Of a DNA stretch of 64,000 nt, positions 42,892 through 51,585 are shown piece after piece. The DNA is from Ralstonia pickettii. GTDB lineage: Bacteria; Pseudomonadota; Gammaproteobacteria; Burkholderiales; Burkholderiaceae. The stretch lies in contig NZ_CP066772.2 of assembly GCF_016466415.2 (NCBI RefSeq), positions 620,001 to 684,000 on the forward strand. The letters run 5' to 3'. The translations under genes were made by a program, and so were the position numbers. The notes below the pieces were generated by a model, which did no database searches, was not told the origin of the DNA, and saw nothing but the letters and a program-made list of their open reading frames with translations. Numbering within the stretch: position 1 is the stretch's first letter; every line of letters begins with the position of its first letter.

Positions 42892-45170
42892 GACAGGCTG
42901 ATGCGCGCGTTGGCCAGCGCTGACAGGCGCGCCTGAACCGTGGGCGCGTCGAGCAGCGTCGGGGCGGGCGCCGGGAGGCGGCGACGCCAGTTTGGATGTG
43001 TGTCGATCGTGCTCGGCAGGTTCGGCTGCTCGACAAGCCCCAGCAAGTCTTCCAGCGGCACCAGAGCAAGCGGCGTGTGGGCGGCGCCCGTGAACACCGT
43101 GGCTGCCGTCGCAAAGTCCTGTGCGCTTGCTTGCAGGATGACTTCGGCTTGCGCTGCGTTGGCGGCGCGCGCCTGTTCCAGCGCAGCCTGCAGAGGCGCC
43201 ACGCCGATCATCGGCACGCCGCCATCGGCCAGCACCAGCCGGTTGTGCTCGGCAAAGGCAGCGACGAGCGCGGCGCGGTCGTCCATGCGGCGCGCGTACG
43301 CCTCGGTCTCGTTCATGCCGGGCGGCAACAGCCCGAGTTGCACTTGCCAGCGCAGATCGTTGCCGATCCACCAGCCGGCGAGCGTGGGCAGATCGTGCGT
43401 GCTGGTCATCGCAACGGAGGCCGGCGCCCACGTGTGAGGGGCCTTAAAGGGCGCATCGTCGCGCGTGTATTCGCGTTCAAACCAGAGGATGCGCATGCCG
43501 AGCAGCCCGTCTTCGGCCAGCGTCTCACGCAGGCCCGCCGGCACGGTGCCGAGATCCTCGCCGATGACGATGCAGCGGTTGCGCCACGATTCCAGCGCGA
43601 CCAGCCGCAGCAGATCGTGCATCGGGTAGCGCAGGTACACGCCGTCCAGCGGCTGTGCGCCATCCGGAATGACCCACAGTCGCATGAGTCCGAGCACGTG
43701 GTCGATCCGCACGCCGCCGGGCACCGCCATGACCGCACGCAGCATTTCGATGAACGCGGAAAAGCCCTGCGTTCGCATGGCCCGCGGGCTGAAGGTGGTG
43801 AGCCCCCAATCCTGGCCCTGCGCGTTGAACAGGTCGGGCGGCGCGCCTATGGTGACGCCGATCAGCAAGTCCCGCTGGCGGGCCCATGCGTGGCTGCCCG
43901 CGCTGTCGGTGCCCACAGCCAGGTCGGCAATCAGGCCGATGGCCATGCCGGCGCTTTCCGCGGTGCGCTGCACGAGGGCCCATTGGCGAGCAGCAGCCCA
44001 TTGCAGGAAGAGGTGGAAATTCACCGCATCCTCATGCTCGCGCGCGAAGGCCTGCACGCCAAGGTAGCTCGGATCCTGATATTGCTCCGGCCATTGCTTC
44101 CAGTGCGCGGGTCCCAGATGCGCGTTCAGCGCCTCAAAGTGCGCGTGGTCGCGCAGGCTGACGCCCCCGTCGATGCAATACGCACGAAAATCGTCCAGCA
44201 GCATCTGGGCGGTGGTGTCTCCAAGCGGCGCCTGCAGCAAACGGTGATGCAACGCGCGCAGCACCGTCATACGGGCGTTGCCGCTGGCGGGCCAGTCGAT
44301 GAGCGGAGCGGCTTCCAGGCGTGCATAGTCTGCGACAAGGTTGCAGTCGACCACGGCTTGCCGGACGGCTTCCTCTCCGAAAAGGGCGGTGGGGTCGATC
44401 ATCCACGCGTTCATGAACAGGCGGCTCGATGGCGAGTACGGCGAGTAGCGACGCGCGTCGGCCGTGAACATGGCATGCACGGGGCTGAGCGCCAGCGCAT
44501 CTGCACCGTGCCGCGCGAGCTGCTGTGCCAGTGCGCCGGCAGCGGTGTAGTCGCCGAGCCCTGCGCTGCTGGCGGCGCGCTCAGCCCCGCATCGCAGGCC
44601 ATAGAGTTGTGCGGAGGTACCCCACACTCGGGTGTCGGTCTGACGTTTGTGCTGGCGTAATGCATCGGCCACGCCGTAGCAACGTGCCGGCGCAATGGCG
44701 AGCGTGGCCTGGATCACGGTGCCCGGCCCGGCGTCGATGGTCAGGCGGTGATAGCCCACGGCAGTCACAGGCCCCAGGCGCAGCGTTGCGTGGTGCTCGC
44801 TTGAGCTCGCGCTGACTTTGCCCTCAGTGCTGCCGCCGGACTCCAGATCGACGCGATAGGTTTGTCCGTCCAGCAATGCCGCCTGTGGCGCCGAAGTCTG
44901 CAGCACGATCGGCTGTCCGACCACGCCTGTCACGAGCGGCGGTATCGCCACCTCTTCGGCTTCCGCGCGCAGGCGCGCCTGGCTTTCCGACACCTGGGCC
45001 GGCGTGCCGGCAGGCAGCCCCAGGCTGTGCAGCACGGCCCGCAGCACGTCGTCGGCCACGTGCATGGGCCGGCTCGCAGCGTCTTCCCAGTCCACCAGCA
45101 GGCCGGCCTCGGTGGCCAGTTGCTGGAGCGGGGTGCGTTGCGTGCCGGATGAGTTGGTCGTGCGATCCAT
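42888..45170 (-). CDS. malQ: 4-alpha-glucanotransferase (amylomaltase)
   Basis: A 760-residue GH77 enzyme that transfers maltodextrin chains between acceptors. The core has VRIDHVLGLMRLW (nucleophile Asp), IVIGEDLGTVPAGLRETL (acid/base Glu) and MTSTHDLPTLAGWW (third Asp). An N-terminal extension of about 200 residues with beta-sandwich features (residues 1-200) makes it the long proteobacterial form. Its stop overlaps the treY ATG. It lies 54 bp downstream of treZ. Confidence 0.93.
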   Translation of the reverse strand: MDRTTNSSGTQRTPLQQLATEAGLLVDWEDAASRPMHVADDVLRAVLHSLGLPAGTPAQVSESQARLRAEAEEVAIPPLVTGVVGQPIVLQTSAPQAALLDGQTYRVDLESGGSTEGKVSASSSEHHATLRLGPVTAVGYHRLTIDAGPGTVIQATLAIAPARCYGVADALRQHKRQTDTRVWGTSAQLYGLRCGAERAASSAGLGDYTAAGALAQQLARHGADALALSPVHAMFTADARRYSPYSPSSRLFMNAWMIDPTALFGEEAVRQAVVDCNLVADYARLEAAPLIDWPASGNARMTVLRALHHRLLQAPLGDTTAQMLLDDFRAYCIDGGVSLRDHAHFEALNAHLGPAHWKQWPEQYQDPSYLGVQAFAREHEDAVNFHLFLQWAAARQWALVQRTAESAGMAIGLIADLAVGTDSAGSHAWARQRDLLIGVTIGAPPDLFNAQGQDWGLTTFSPRAMRTQGFSAFIEMLRAVMAVPGGVRIDHVLGLMRLWVIPDGAQPLDGVYLRYPMHDLLRLVALESWRNRCIVIGEDLGTVPAGLRETLAEDGLLGMRILWFEREYTRDDAPFKAPHTWAPASVAMTSTHDLPTLAGWWIGNDLRWQVQLGLLPPGMNETEAYARRMDDRAALVAAFAEHNRLVLADGGVPMIGVAPLQAALEQARAANAAQAEVILQASAQDFATAATVFTGAAHTPLALVPLEDLLGLVEQPNLPSTIDTHPNWRRRLPAPAPTLLDAPTVQARLSALANARISLS

Positions 45171-45224
45171 GGTGTGCGGGGGCGTTGATACGTTGGCGCG
45201 TTGCGGTTGTCAGGGGGGCTGGAG

Positions 45225-47066
45225 TCAGGCTGGTGAAGGCGTGTGCAGCAATGCCACGCACGTGCGCTCCGGCAGGCGATGCGCGATGAGCGCGGCGGCG
45301 GCGCCCTCGCGCGATTCATGCAGCAGATCTGCAGGGCTGCCCGCCAGCACCGTAGGGACCGCCACGGCTTGATCGGACAGATTCACCATCAGCGTGAGCA
45401 CGCTGCCGTCGCCCATACGCCAGCGGGCAAGGGCGCCGGCATGGCCCAGTGCCACCGCATCGAGCGCGCGGGCGCGGGGCAGGCGCGGGATGATCTCTGC
45501 GTGGCGCAGCGCCAGCAGGCGGTGCATGCGGTTCAGCGTGTTCAGCTGTGCGGGATCGGCCAGGTTGGCCTCGCCAGGGGACGAGGCAAGGAACGTCAAC
45601 TCGTCGTTGGGATCGGGAATGCGCTCGCGCTGGTGCGGGTCGGCAAATGCCTCGAACTTGGCGAACTCCCTGCGCCGGCCTTCCCGCACGGCTTCGGCCA
45701 GCATGCCGTGATGGCTGGTGAAGTATTGGAACGGGCAGGTGCTGCCCCATTCCTCACCCATGAACAGCATCGGAATCTGCGGGCTCAGCAGCAACAGCAC
45801 CTGCGCGGCGTACAACGCATCGGGATGGGCGAGCTGCGTCAGCCGTTCACCAAAGGCGCGGTTGCCGATCTGGTCGTGGTTCTGCAGGAACAGCACGAAC
45901 GCGGTGGGCGGCAAGTGCGCGCTCGGTTCGCCGCGCGGGGCGTTCTCATGAATCGGGGATGGCTCGCCCTGGTAGCAGAAGCCGTCTTGCAGCACGCGCG
46001 CAAGGCGCTGCGCCGGTGCTTCGGCGTAGGCGGCGTAATAGGCTTCGCGCTCGCCGGTCAGCAACACGTGGAGCACGTTGTGGCCGTCGTCGTTCCACTG
46101 CGCGTCGAAGTCGCCGTGGGTGTCGCCATCACGCAGCAGCGATGCGGCGTTGTGCTCGTTCTCCAGCACCAGATGCACATGCCGGCCAGGCTCGGCCGAC
46201 AGTCGCACGCGGGCGGCGAGTTCGCCCAGCCAGTCGCGCTCGGTGATGGCGTGCACGGCGTCGAGCCGCAGGCCGTCAAAGCGATATTCCATCAGCCACA
46301 TCAACGCGTTCTGGATGAAGAACTCGCGCACCTGCGGCTTGCGGAAATCGATGGCGGCGCCCCAGGGCGTATGCACATCGTCGCGGAAGAAGCTGCGCGC
46401 GTAGTGGTGCAGGTAATTGCCATCCGGCCCGAAGTGGTTGTAGACCACATCGAGAAACACCATGATGCCGAGCCCGTGCGCGGTGTCGATCAAGGCCTTG
46501 AGGTCGTCCGGCGTGCCGTAGCTGGCGTCAGGCGCAAAGGGCAGTACGCCGTCATAGCCCCAGTTGCGCGCACCCGGAAATTCCGCCACCGGCATCAACT
46601 CGATGGCCGTGATGCCCAGCCGCGCCAGTTCCGGCAGCCGGCCGCGCACACCTTTGAAACCGCCCAGCGCGCCGACGTGCAGTTCGTACAGCACCGTCTC
46701 GTGCCAGGGCCGGCCCTGCCAGTCGGCGTGCTGCCACTGGTAGCGCTGCGGATCGACGACGAGGCTTGGGCCCGCTATGTCCTGCCACTGCGCGCGGGCC
46801 GCGGGGTCAGGCACCGACAGTGTCACGCCGTCCTGATTGGTGAGGCGGTACCGGTAGCATGTTCCGGCACCCACGGGTGCCACGGCGGCATACCAGCCGT
46901 CGGGTTCCGGGTCCATGCGGATGGCCTCGTCGCCGCGCACGTCGTCGAAGTCGATCCAGGCGGCGGTCGCGTCGGGGGCCCACAAACGGAACCGGGTGTT
47001 GCCGTCCGCCAGGACGGTGGCACCGAACGGCATGTCGTGGGCAAACCGGGGGGCAGGTGCGGTCAT
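45225..47066 (-). CDS. treZ: malto-oligosyltrehalose trehalohydrolase
   Basis: A 613-residue GH13_10 enzyme that cuts trehalose from maltooligosyltrehalose made by TreY. It has an N-terminal CBM48-like domain (TRFRLWAPDATAAWIDF), then AIELMPVAEFPGARNWGYDG, nucleophile Asp in FDGLRLDAVHAI, Glu in LVLENEHN, Asp in LQNHDQIGNRAFGERL, and the MLFMGEEWG block. ATG 47066 overlaps the glgX stop (ATGA), so translation is coupled. Confidence 0.94.
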   Translation of the reverse strand: MTAPAPRFAHDMPFGATVLADGNTRFRLWAPDATAAWIDFDDVRGDEAIRMDPEPDGWYAAVAPVGAGTCYRYRLTNQDGVTLSVPDPAARAQWQDIAGPSLVVDPQRYQWQHADWQGRPWHETVLYELHVGALGGFKGVRGRLPELARLGITAIELMPVAEFPGARNWGYDGVLPFAPDASYGTPDDLKALIDTAHGLGIMVFLDVVYNHFGPDGNYLHHYARSFFRDDVHTPWGAAIDFRKPQVREFFIQNALMWLMEYRFDGLRLDAVHAITERDWLGELAARVRLSAEPGRHVHLVLENEHNAASLLRDGDTHGDFDAQWNDDGHNVLHVLLTGEREAYYAAYAEAPAQRLARVLQDGFCYQGEPSPIHENAPRGEPSAHLPPTAFVLFLQNHDQIGNRAFGERLTQLAHPDALYAAQVLLLLSPQIPMLFMGEEWGSTCPFQYFTSHHGMLAEAVREGRRREFAKFEAFADPHQRERIPDPNDELTFLASSPGEANLADPAQLNTLNRMHRLLALRHAEIIPRLPRARALDAVALGHAGALARWRMGDGSVLTLMVNLSDQAVAVPTVLAGSPADLLHESREGAAAALIAHRLPERTCVALLHTPSPA

Positions 47067-49363
47067 CGCGTGGCGTCTCCATTGTCGTCGCTCGCTGCCT
47101 GGTCGGCGGTGGGGGCGGTGCGCTCGTCGTCGGTCGCAGGTTGTTCGGGCGGGGTGTTCTGCGGTGCGCCCTGTGGCGCGTTCTGTGTGTCGGACACCCT
47201 CCCGAGGGTTTCGCCGCTGGCGTCTGCATCCGGCTGCCCAGCAATCTCGGCGATCGTGGCCAGCTGCGTGGCGAGCAGCAGCACTACGCTGCGGCCCGCC
47301 ACGTCCAGGGTGCTGCCGCTGTGCGGTCGAGCGTCTTGCTCGGGCGCTGCGCTGTCGATGGCGAGTAGCCAGTCCATGGCGGGCTCGGGCAGCGTGAACG
47401 TCAGGTCTGTCGCGGCACCGTTGATGAGCAACAACGCCACGTGCGGGCGCGTCTCCGCGTCGATGGTCTCGACGCAGGCGCGGCGCAATGCCAACGCCCG
47501 TGCCTCGCTGTCGTTCCACGCGTCGGGTGAGAGCACCTGGCCGCGCTCGTCAAACCAGGCGATGTCCGGCACGCCCGGCAGGATCTCGGTGTTGCCGTGC
47601 ACGTAATGCGGCCAGCGCAGCGCAGGGCTGGCCTTGCGCAGTGCGATCAGCCGCGCCGTATAGCGGGCGAGCGCCTGCCCCGGGTCTTTTTCCAGCAATG
47701 ACCAATCGAGCCAGGACAGGGCGTTGTCCTGGCAATAGGCGTTGTTGTTGCCGTTTTGCGTGCGGCCGAATTCGTCCCCCGCCAACAGCATCGGCGTGCC
47801 GTTGGAAAAGAACACCGTGGCCAGCAGCGCACGTTTCACGCGTTCGCGCAGGGTTTGGATGGCGGGGTCATCGGTCGGGCCCTCGGCGCCCCAGTTGGCG
47901 CTGCAGTTGTCGTTGTGGCCGTCGCGGTTGTCTTCGCCGTTGGCATCGTTGTGCTTGTCGGCATAACTGACGAGGTCGTGCAGCGTGAAACCGTCGTGCG
48001 AGGCGACGTAATTAACCGACGCCCAAGGCCTGCGGTGGCGGCGGTCGAACAAGTCGCCACTGCCGGTCAGGCGTGCGGCAAGGTCGGGCCGCTGGCCCGA
48101 GTCACCGCGCCAGAAGCGGCGGATGCCATCGCGAAAGCGGTCGTTCCATTCCGCAAAGCCCGGCGGGTGGTTGCCGACCTGGTAGCCGTCTGGGCCCACG
48201 TCCCACGGTTCGGAGATCAGCTTGACGGTGGAAAGCACGGGGTCCTGGCGGATGGCATCGAAGAAGCCCGAGCCCTGATCGAAGCCATTGCCCTCGCGCC
48301 CGAGCGTGACGCCCAGGTCGAAGCGGAAGCCGTCCACGTGGAACGCGTTGACCCAGTAGCGCAGAGAGTCCATCACCATCTGCAGCACGCGCGGGTGCGA
48401 CAGGTTCAGCGTGTTGCCGCAGCCCGTATCGTTGATGTAGTAACGCTCCTGGCCCGGCACGAGGCGGTAGTAGCTCGCGTTGTCCAGGCCCCGAAACGAC
48501 AGCGTCGGTCCCAGCTCGCTGCCTTCGCACGTGTGGTTATAGACCACGTCGAGCAACACTTCGATGCCCGCCGCATGCAGCCGGCGGATCGCCACTTTCA
48601 GCTCATGCAGCGATGGCGCCGAGAGGTAAGACGGCTCTGGCGCGAAGAAGCACAGCGTGTTGTAGCCCCAATAGTTGCGCAAGCCGCGCTCCACCAGAAA
48701 CTGGTCTTGCAGGAAGGCGTGAATGGGCAGCAGCTCGATGGCGGTGATGCCCAGCCGCTGCAGGCGGTCGATGAAGACGCTGTCGCCGAGCGCGCTGAAC
48801 GTGCCGCGTTCAGGCGGCAGCAGGTCTTCGCGCAGCATCGACATCCCGCGAACGTGCCCTTCGTAGATCACGGTGCGAGACCACGGTGTGTTGGGGCGGA
48901 CGTCGTTGCCCCAGTTGAACGACTCGTCGGTGACGATGGCCTTGGGCATGGCCGGCGCGCTGTCGCGGCGGTCGAATGAAAGATCGCCGCGGTTGGAGTT
49001 GAGCCGATAGCCGAACAGTGCGTCGGACCAGCGCAGCGAGCCCACCAGCCGGCGCGCGTAGGGGTCGAGCAGCAGCTTGTGCGGGTTGAAGCGATGGCCG
49101 TGCTGCGGCTCCCAAGGTCCGTAGGCGCGGTAGCCGTAGACGAGGCCGGCTTCCACGCCGGGCAGGTAGCCATGCCAGACCTCGTCGGTGCATTCGGGCA
49201 GGGCAAACCGCGTCATCTCTTTTCGGCCGGTGGGATCGAAGATGCAGAGTTCGATCTTGGTGGCGTTTGCCGAGAAGACCGCAAAGTTGATGCCCAGGCC
49301 GTCCCAATGAGCGCCAAGGGGGAACGGTTTGCCGGGGGAGAGGGTTTTGGGGAAGCGGAGCAT
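47063..49363 (-). CDS. glgX: glycogen debranching enzyme (isoamylase type)
   Basis: A 766-residue GH13_11 enzyme that hydrolyses alpha-1,6 branches of phosphorylase-trimmed glycogen. It has CBM48 (KPFPLGAHWDGLGINFAVFS) at the N-terminus, the VVYNHTCEGSELGPT motif, nucleophile Asp in FHVDGFRFDLGVTLGRE, Glu in LISEPWDVGPDGYQVG, and Asp in VASHDGFTLHDLVSY. The C-terminal tail of about 55 residues, rich in Asp, Thr and Pro, is low-complexity and unusual. ATG 49363 begins the family N-terminus. It is the first gene of the distal group. Only about 60 bp separate it from the repeat/IS interval, so its promoter may lie within the repeat DNA. Confidence 0.93.
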   Translation of the reverse strand: MLRFPKTLSPGKPFPLGAHWDGLGINFAVFSANATKIELCIFDPTGRKEMTRFALPECTDEVWHGYLPGVEAGLVYGYRAYGPWEPQHGHRFNPHKLLLDPYARRLVGSLRWSDALFGYRLNSNRGDLSFDRRDSAPAMPKAIVTDESFNWGNDVRPNTPWSRTVIYEGHVRGMSMLREDLLPPERGTFSALGDSVFIDRLQRLGITAIELLPIHAFLQDQFLVERGLRNYWGYNTLCFFAPEPSYLSAPSLHELKVAIRRLHAAGIEVLLDVVYNHTCEGSELGPTLSFRGLDNASYYRLVPGQERYYINDTGCGNTLNLSHPRVLQMVMDSLRYWVNAFHVDGFRFDLGVTLGREGNGFDQGSGFFDAIRQDPVLSTVKLISEPWDVGPDGYQVGNHPPGFAEWNDRFRDGIRRFWRGDSGQRPDLAARLTGSGDLFDRRHRRPWASVNYVASHDGFTLHDLVSYADKHNDANGEDNRDGHNDNCSANWGAEGPTDDPAIQTLRERVKRALLATVFFSNGTPMLLAGDEFGRTQNGNNNAYCQDNALSWLDWSLLEKDPGQALARYTARLIALRKASPALRWPHYVHGNTEILPGVPDIAWFDERGQVLSPDAWNDSEARALALRRACVETIDAETRPHVALLLINGAATDLTFTLPEPAMDWLLAIDSAAPEQDARPHSGSTLDVAGRSVVLLLATQLATIAEIAGQPDADASGETLGRVSDTQNAPQGAPQNTPPEQPATDDERTAPTADQAASDDNGDATR

Positions 49364-49422
49364 TAGAAGTGGTTTCGTTGTGCGTCTTTTTGGCCTGGTG
49401 GTACATCCCTGTTTCGTACCCT

Positions 49423-49609
49423 GCCGGGCACGACTTACTTTTCTTTGTCTTGCCAAAGAAAGTAAGCAAAGAAAGGCGCGCCCGAGATGGCGACCCATCC
49501 CTTGAATTTTCGTAACCGGGCGGAGAACGGGAAAACTCGCTGCGCTCAGACAGTTCCCGTTCTTTTTTCCGCCCGCTTACGAGAATTCAAGGCGCCATCT
49601 AGGGCAGGG
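49423..49609. repeat. structured palindromic repeat, left copy
   Basis: It consists of a hairpin with a 13-bp CTTACTTT.CTTTG/CAAAGAAAGTAAG stem (49434-49475) followed by a giant imperfect hairpin (49485-49600). In the giant hairpin, AGATGGCG pairs with CGCCATCT, CTTGAATT with AATTCAAG, CGGGCGGA with TCCGCCCG and GAACGGGAA with TTCCCGTTC, around the loop AACTCGCTGCGCTCAGACAG. Bases 49440-49493 are identical, inverted, to 51461-51514. Confidence 0.85.
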
Positions 49610-49684
49610 GCGGCCATACCGGCTGGGCACCTCCCGTGGCGCTGGGTGCTTCTTTCTGTCGGGGCTCAAAGCCCCGGGATTGGA

Positions 49685-49761
49685 GTTCTGAACGTCAACG
49701 TTGGCGTTCGGAATCTCAACGATGAAGTTCAGAACCTCAACGTTGGCGTTCGAGTACTTCA
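49685..49761. repeat. 21-bp tandem repeat array, left part (3.6 units)
   Basis: Units follow the consensus GTTCAGAACCTCAACGTTGGC. The array is split by the IS at 49762 and resumes at 50994. The preceding 49610-49684 holds only a small GGGGCT/AGCCCC hairpin. Confidence 0.8.
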
Positions 49762-49779
49762 TGAATCGCCCCGACTTTC

Positions 49780-50655
49780 CTAGACACCCACGAGCCGTGG
49801 GGAATGGCGTTGTTCGAACTCTACCGGCGATAGTCCGTTGGCGCTCGAATGGCGCCGTGTTGGGTTGTAGAACATCTCGATGTAGTTGAAGACGTCGGAC
49901 TTGGCCTCCTGCCGTGTGGCATAGATCTGTCGGCGCACCCGCTCGCGTTTGAGCAACTGGAAGAAGCTCTCCGCCACGGCGTTGTCGTGGCAGTTGCCGC
50001 GCCGGCTCATGCTGCACAGCAGGTTGTGCTCGCGCAGGAAGCTTTGCCAGGTGTGGCCGGTGAACTGACACCCCTGATCCGAGTGAATCAGCACCTGCTG
50101 GTGCGGGCGGCGCCGCCACAGCGCCATCAGCAAGGCATCCAGCGCCAACTGGGTATCGATGCGCTGCCCCATGGACCACCCGACGACCATGCGTGACCAC
50201 AGGTCGATGACCACGCTCAGGTACAGCCAGCCTTCGTGTGTACGGATATAGGTGATATCGGTCACCCAGGACTGGTTCGGAGCGTCGACTGTGAACTGCC
50301 GCTGCAGATGATTGGGGGCGACCACCGCCGGCTTGCCGGCACGCCCGGCAGGGCGTCGGCGGTAGCCTGATTGAGAACGCAATCCCTCGGCCTTGAGCAG
50401 CCGCGCCACGCGGTGTTTGCCGCAGCGCTCACCCAAGTCGCGCATGTCCAGGGTGAGCTTGCGATAGCCATAGACCCCGCCGCTCTCCAACCACGCCTGC
50501 TTGAGTAGTCCAAGCAGGCGCTGGTCGTCCTTCGCACGCGGGCTCAAGGGCTGCGCCTGCCACGCGTAATAACCGCTGGGATGCACCGCCATCGCTTTGC
50601 ACAGACGGCGCACGCTGTATTGACCCGCGTGCGCCTTGATGAAGGCGTACCTCAC
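49780..50655 (-). CDS. IS3-family transposase OrfB (DDE integrase)
   Basis: A 291-residue integrase: HTH_21 region (SVRRLCKAMAVHPSGYYAWQ), then the rve core with Asp in WVTDITYIRT, Asp in IHSDQGCQF and Glu in NAVAESFFQLLK, and the C-terminus FYNPTRRHSSANGLSPVEFE. It is expressed mainly as OrfAB by -1 frameshifting on A6G (plus-strand 50685-50691). GTG 50655 overlaps the orfA stop. Confidence 0.9.
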   Translation of the reverse strand: MRYAFIKAHAGQYSVRRLCKAMAVHPSGYYAWQAQPLSPRAKDDQRLLGLLKQAWLESGGVYGYRKLTLDMRDLGERCGKHRVARLLKAEGLRSQSGYRRRPAGRAGKPAVVAPNHLQRQFTVDAPNQSWVTDITYIRTHEGWLYLSVVIDLWSRMVVGWSMGQRIDTQLALDALLMALWRRRPHQQVLIHSDQGCQFTGHTWQSFLREHNLLCSMSRRGNCHDNAVAESFFQLLKRERVRRQIYATRQEAKSDVFNYIEMFYNPTRRHSSANGLSPVEFEQRHSPRLVGV

Positions 50656-50930
50656 CCGGACTGCTTGGCAAAGTACGCTGCGGCCTTTTTTAGGATGTCG
50701 CGCTCCTCGGTCACCCGTTTGAGCTCGGCCTTGAGCCTACGTACCTCCTCGGATTGCGATACCTGCCCTTGCGGCTCTGCCACGGGCTGGCGTCGCTGTT
50801 TGATCCACTGGTACAGGCTGTGCTGGCTCACGCCTAACCGCTGCGCGACCTCGGCCACGCTGTGGCCTCTGTCCAAGACCTGATTGACCGCCTCAACCTT
50901 GAATTCTTCGGTGTATCTCTGCGCACTCAT
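50652..50930 (-). CDS. IS3-family transposase OrfA
   Basis: A 92-residue HTH_Tnp_1 protein (RYTEEFKVEAVNQVLDRGHS then VAEVAQRLGVSQHSLYQWIK) with a leucine-zipper helix (EEVRRLKAELKRVTEERDIL) and the KKAAAYFAK end typical of the IS3 group. The codons CTA AAA AAG provide the slippery heptamer. Confidence 0.9.
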   Translation of the reverse strand: MSAQRYTEEFKVEAVNQVLDRGHSVAEVAQRLGVSQHSLYQWIKQRRQPVAEPQGQVSQSEEVRRLKAELKRVTEERDILKKAAAYFAKQSG

Positions 50931-50993
50931 CGCAACTCCTGTCTAACCTCTAGTTTGAGGCTCACAGGTGTCTACTGGGGCCGGGGCGATTCA

Positions 50994-51278
50994 TCAACGT
51001 TGCCCTTCGGACCCTCAAAGCTGGCGTTCAGAACCTCAAAATTCAGGTTCAGAACATCAAAGTCCGAGTTCAGAACCTCAGAGTCGGAGTCCAGAACCCC
51101 AACGTCCGAGTTCAGAACCCCAAAGCTCAAGTTCGGAACTCCGAAGTCGGAGTTCAGCACCTCAAAGTCCAGGTTCAGAACCTCAAAGTCGAAATCTCCG
51201 AACTCCAAAGCACCCGTTCACAACCTCGATGTACGCGTTCTGAACTTCGAAGTTGAACCGCAGAACCCCAAGTCACAG
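50994..51278. repeat. 21-bp tandem repeat array, right part (about 13 units)
   Basis: About thirteen degenerate units of consensus GTTCAGAACCTCAAAGTCCGA, each 21 bp. Because 21 is divisible by 3, several frames stay open and encode seven-residue repeats (such as EVLNSDF on the minus strand), but none has a ribosome site or family. Removing the IS and one TCA copy rejoins the array. Confidence 0.85.
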
Positions 51279-51344
51279 CAAGAACATGGCGCACGAAGCC
51301 GCGTGCTCCTACTCCAACGCTAGTGCCACGACGGTGTAGCCGTA

Positions 51345-51536
51345 CCCTGCCCTAGATGGCGCCTTGAATTTCTGTTGCAGAGAGGAAAAAGGAAGGGAAA
51401 CTGTCTGAGCGAAGCGAGTTTTTCCCTTCCCCTCTCTGCGACATAAATTCAAGGAGTCTTTCGCCATCTCGGGCGCGCCTTTCTTTGCTTACTTTCTTTG
51501 GCAAGACAAAGAAAGTGAGTCAGCCCCGGCAGGGGA
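51345..51536. repeat. structured palindromic repeat, right copy (inverted)
   Basis: It has the same architecture as the left copy, in opposite orientation. The giant hairpin is at 51354-51469 and the CTTACTTTCTTTG/CAAAGAAAGTGAG hairpin at 51488-51519. The closing stem is different in sequence (GCAGAGAGG/CCTCTCTGC) yet still paired, and the loop (AACTCGCTTCGCTCAGACAG read on the minus strand) is conserved. It lies 50 bp after the glgB stop and could terminate the proximal operon. Confidence 0.85.
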
Positions 51537-51585
51537 TGAAAGAAAGGCAAACCACCAACACCAAAACAAAAACCCAAAACAAAAC

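Larger units (their letters stand above)
49762..50993 (-). mobile_element. IS3-family insertion sequence, 1232 bp, inside the tandem array
   Basis: The terminal inverted repeats are about 26 bp; both ends share TGAATCGCCCCG and an inner AGACAC. A 3-bp target duplication TCA lies at 49759-49761 and 50994-50996. OrfA and OrfB are intact, with an A6G frameshift site. It is different from the IS at 7.9 kb in sequence and ends. Confidence 0.9.

Noticed and set aside
49685-51278. Possible CRISPR array
   Set aside because: The units are contiguous and degenerate with no spacers, and no cas genes are present.
50972-51323. Heptad-repeat peptides (EVLNSDF-like and SEFRTSK-like) encoded in the tandem array
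   Set aside because: A 21-bp period keeps several frames open automatically. No ribosome site or conserved flanks.
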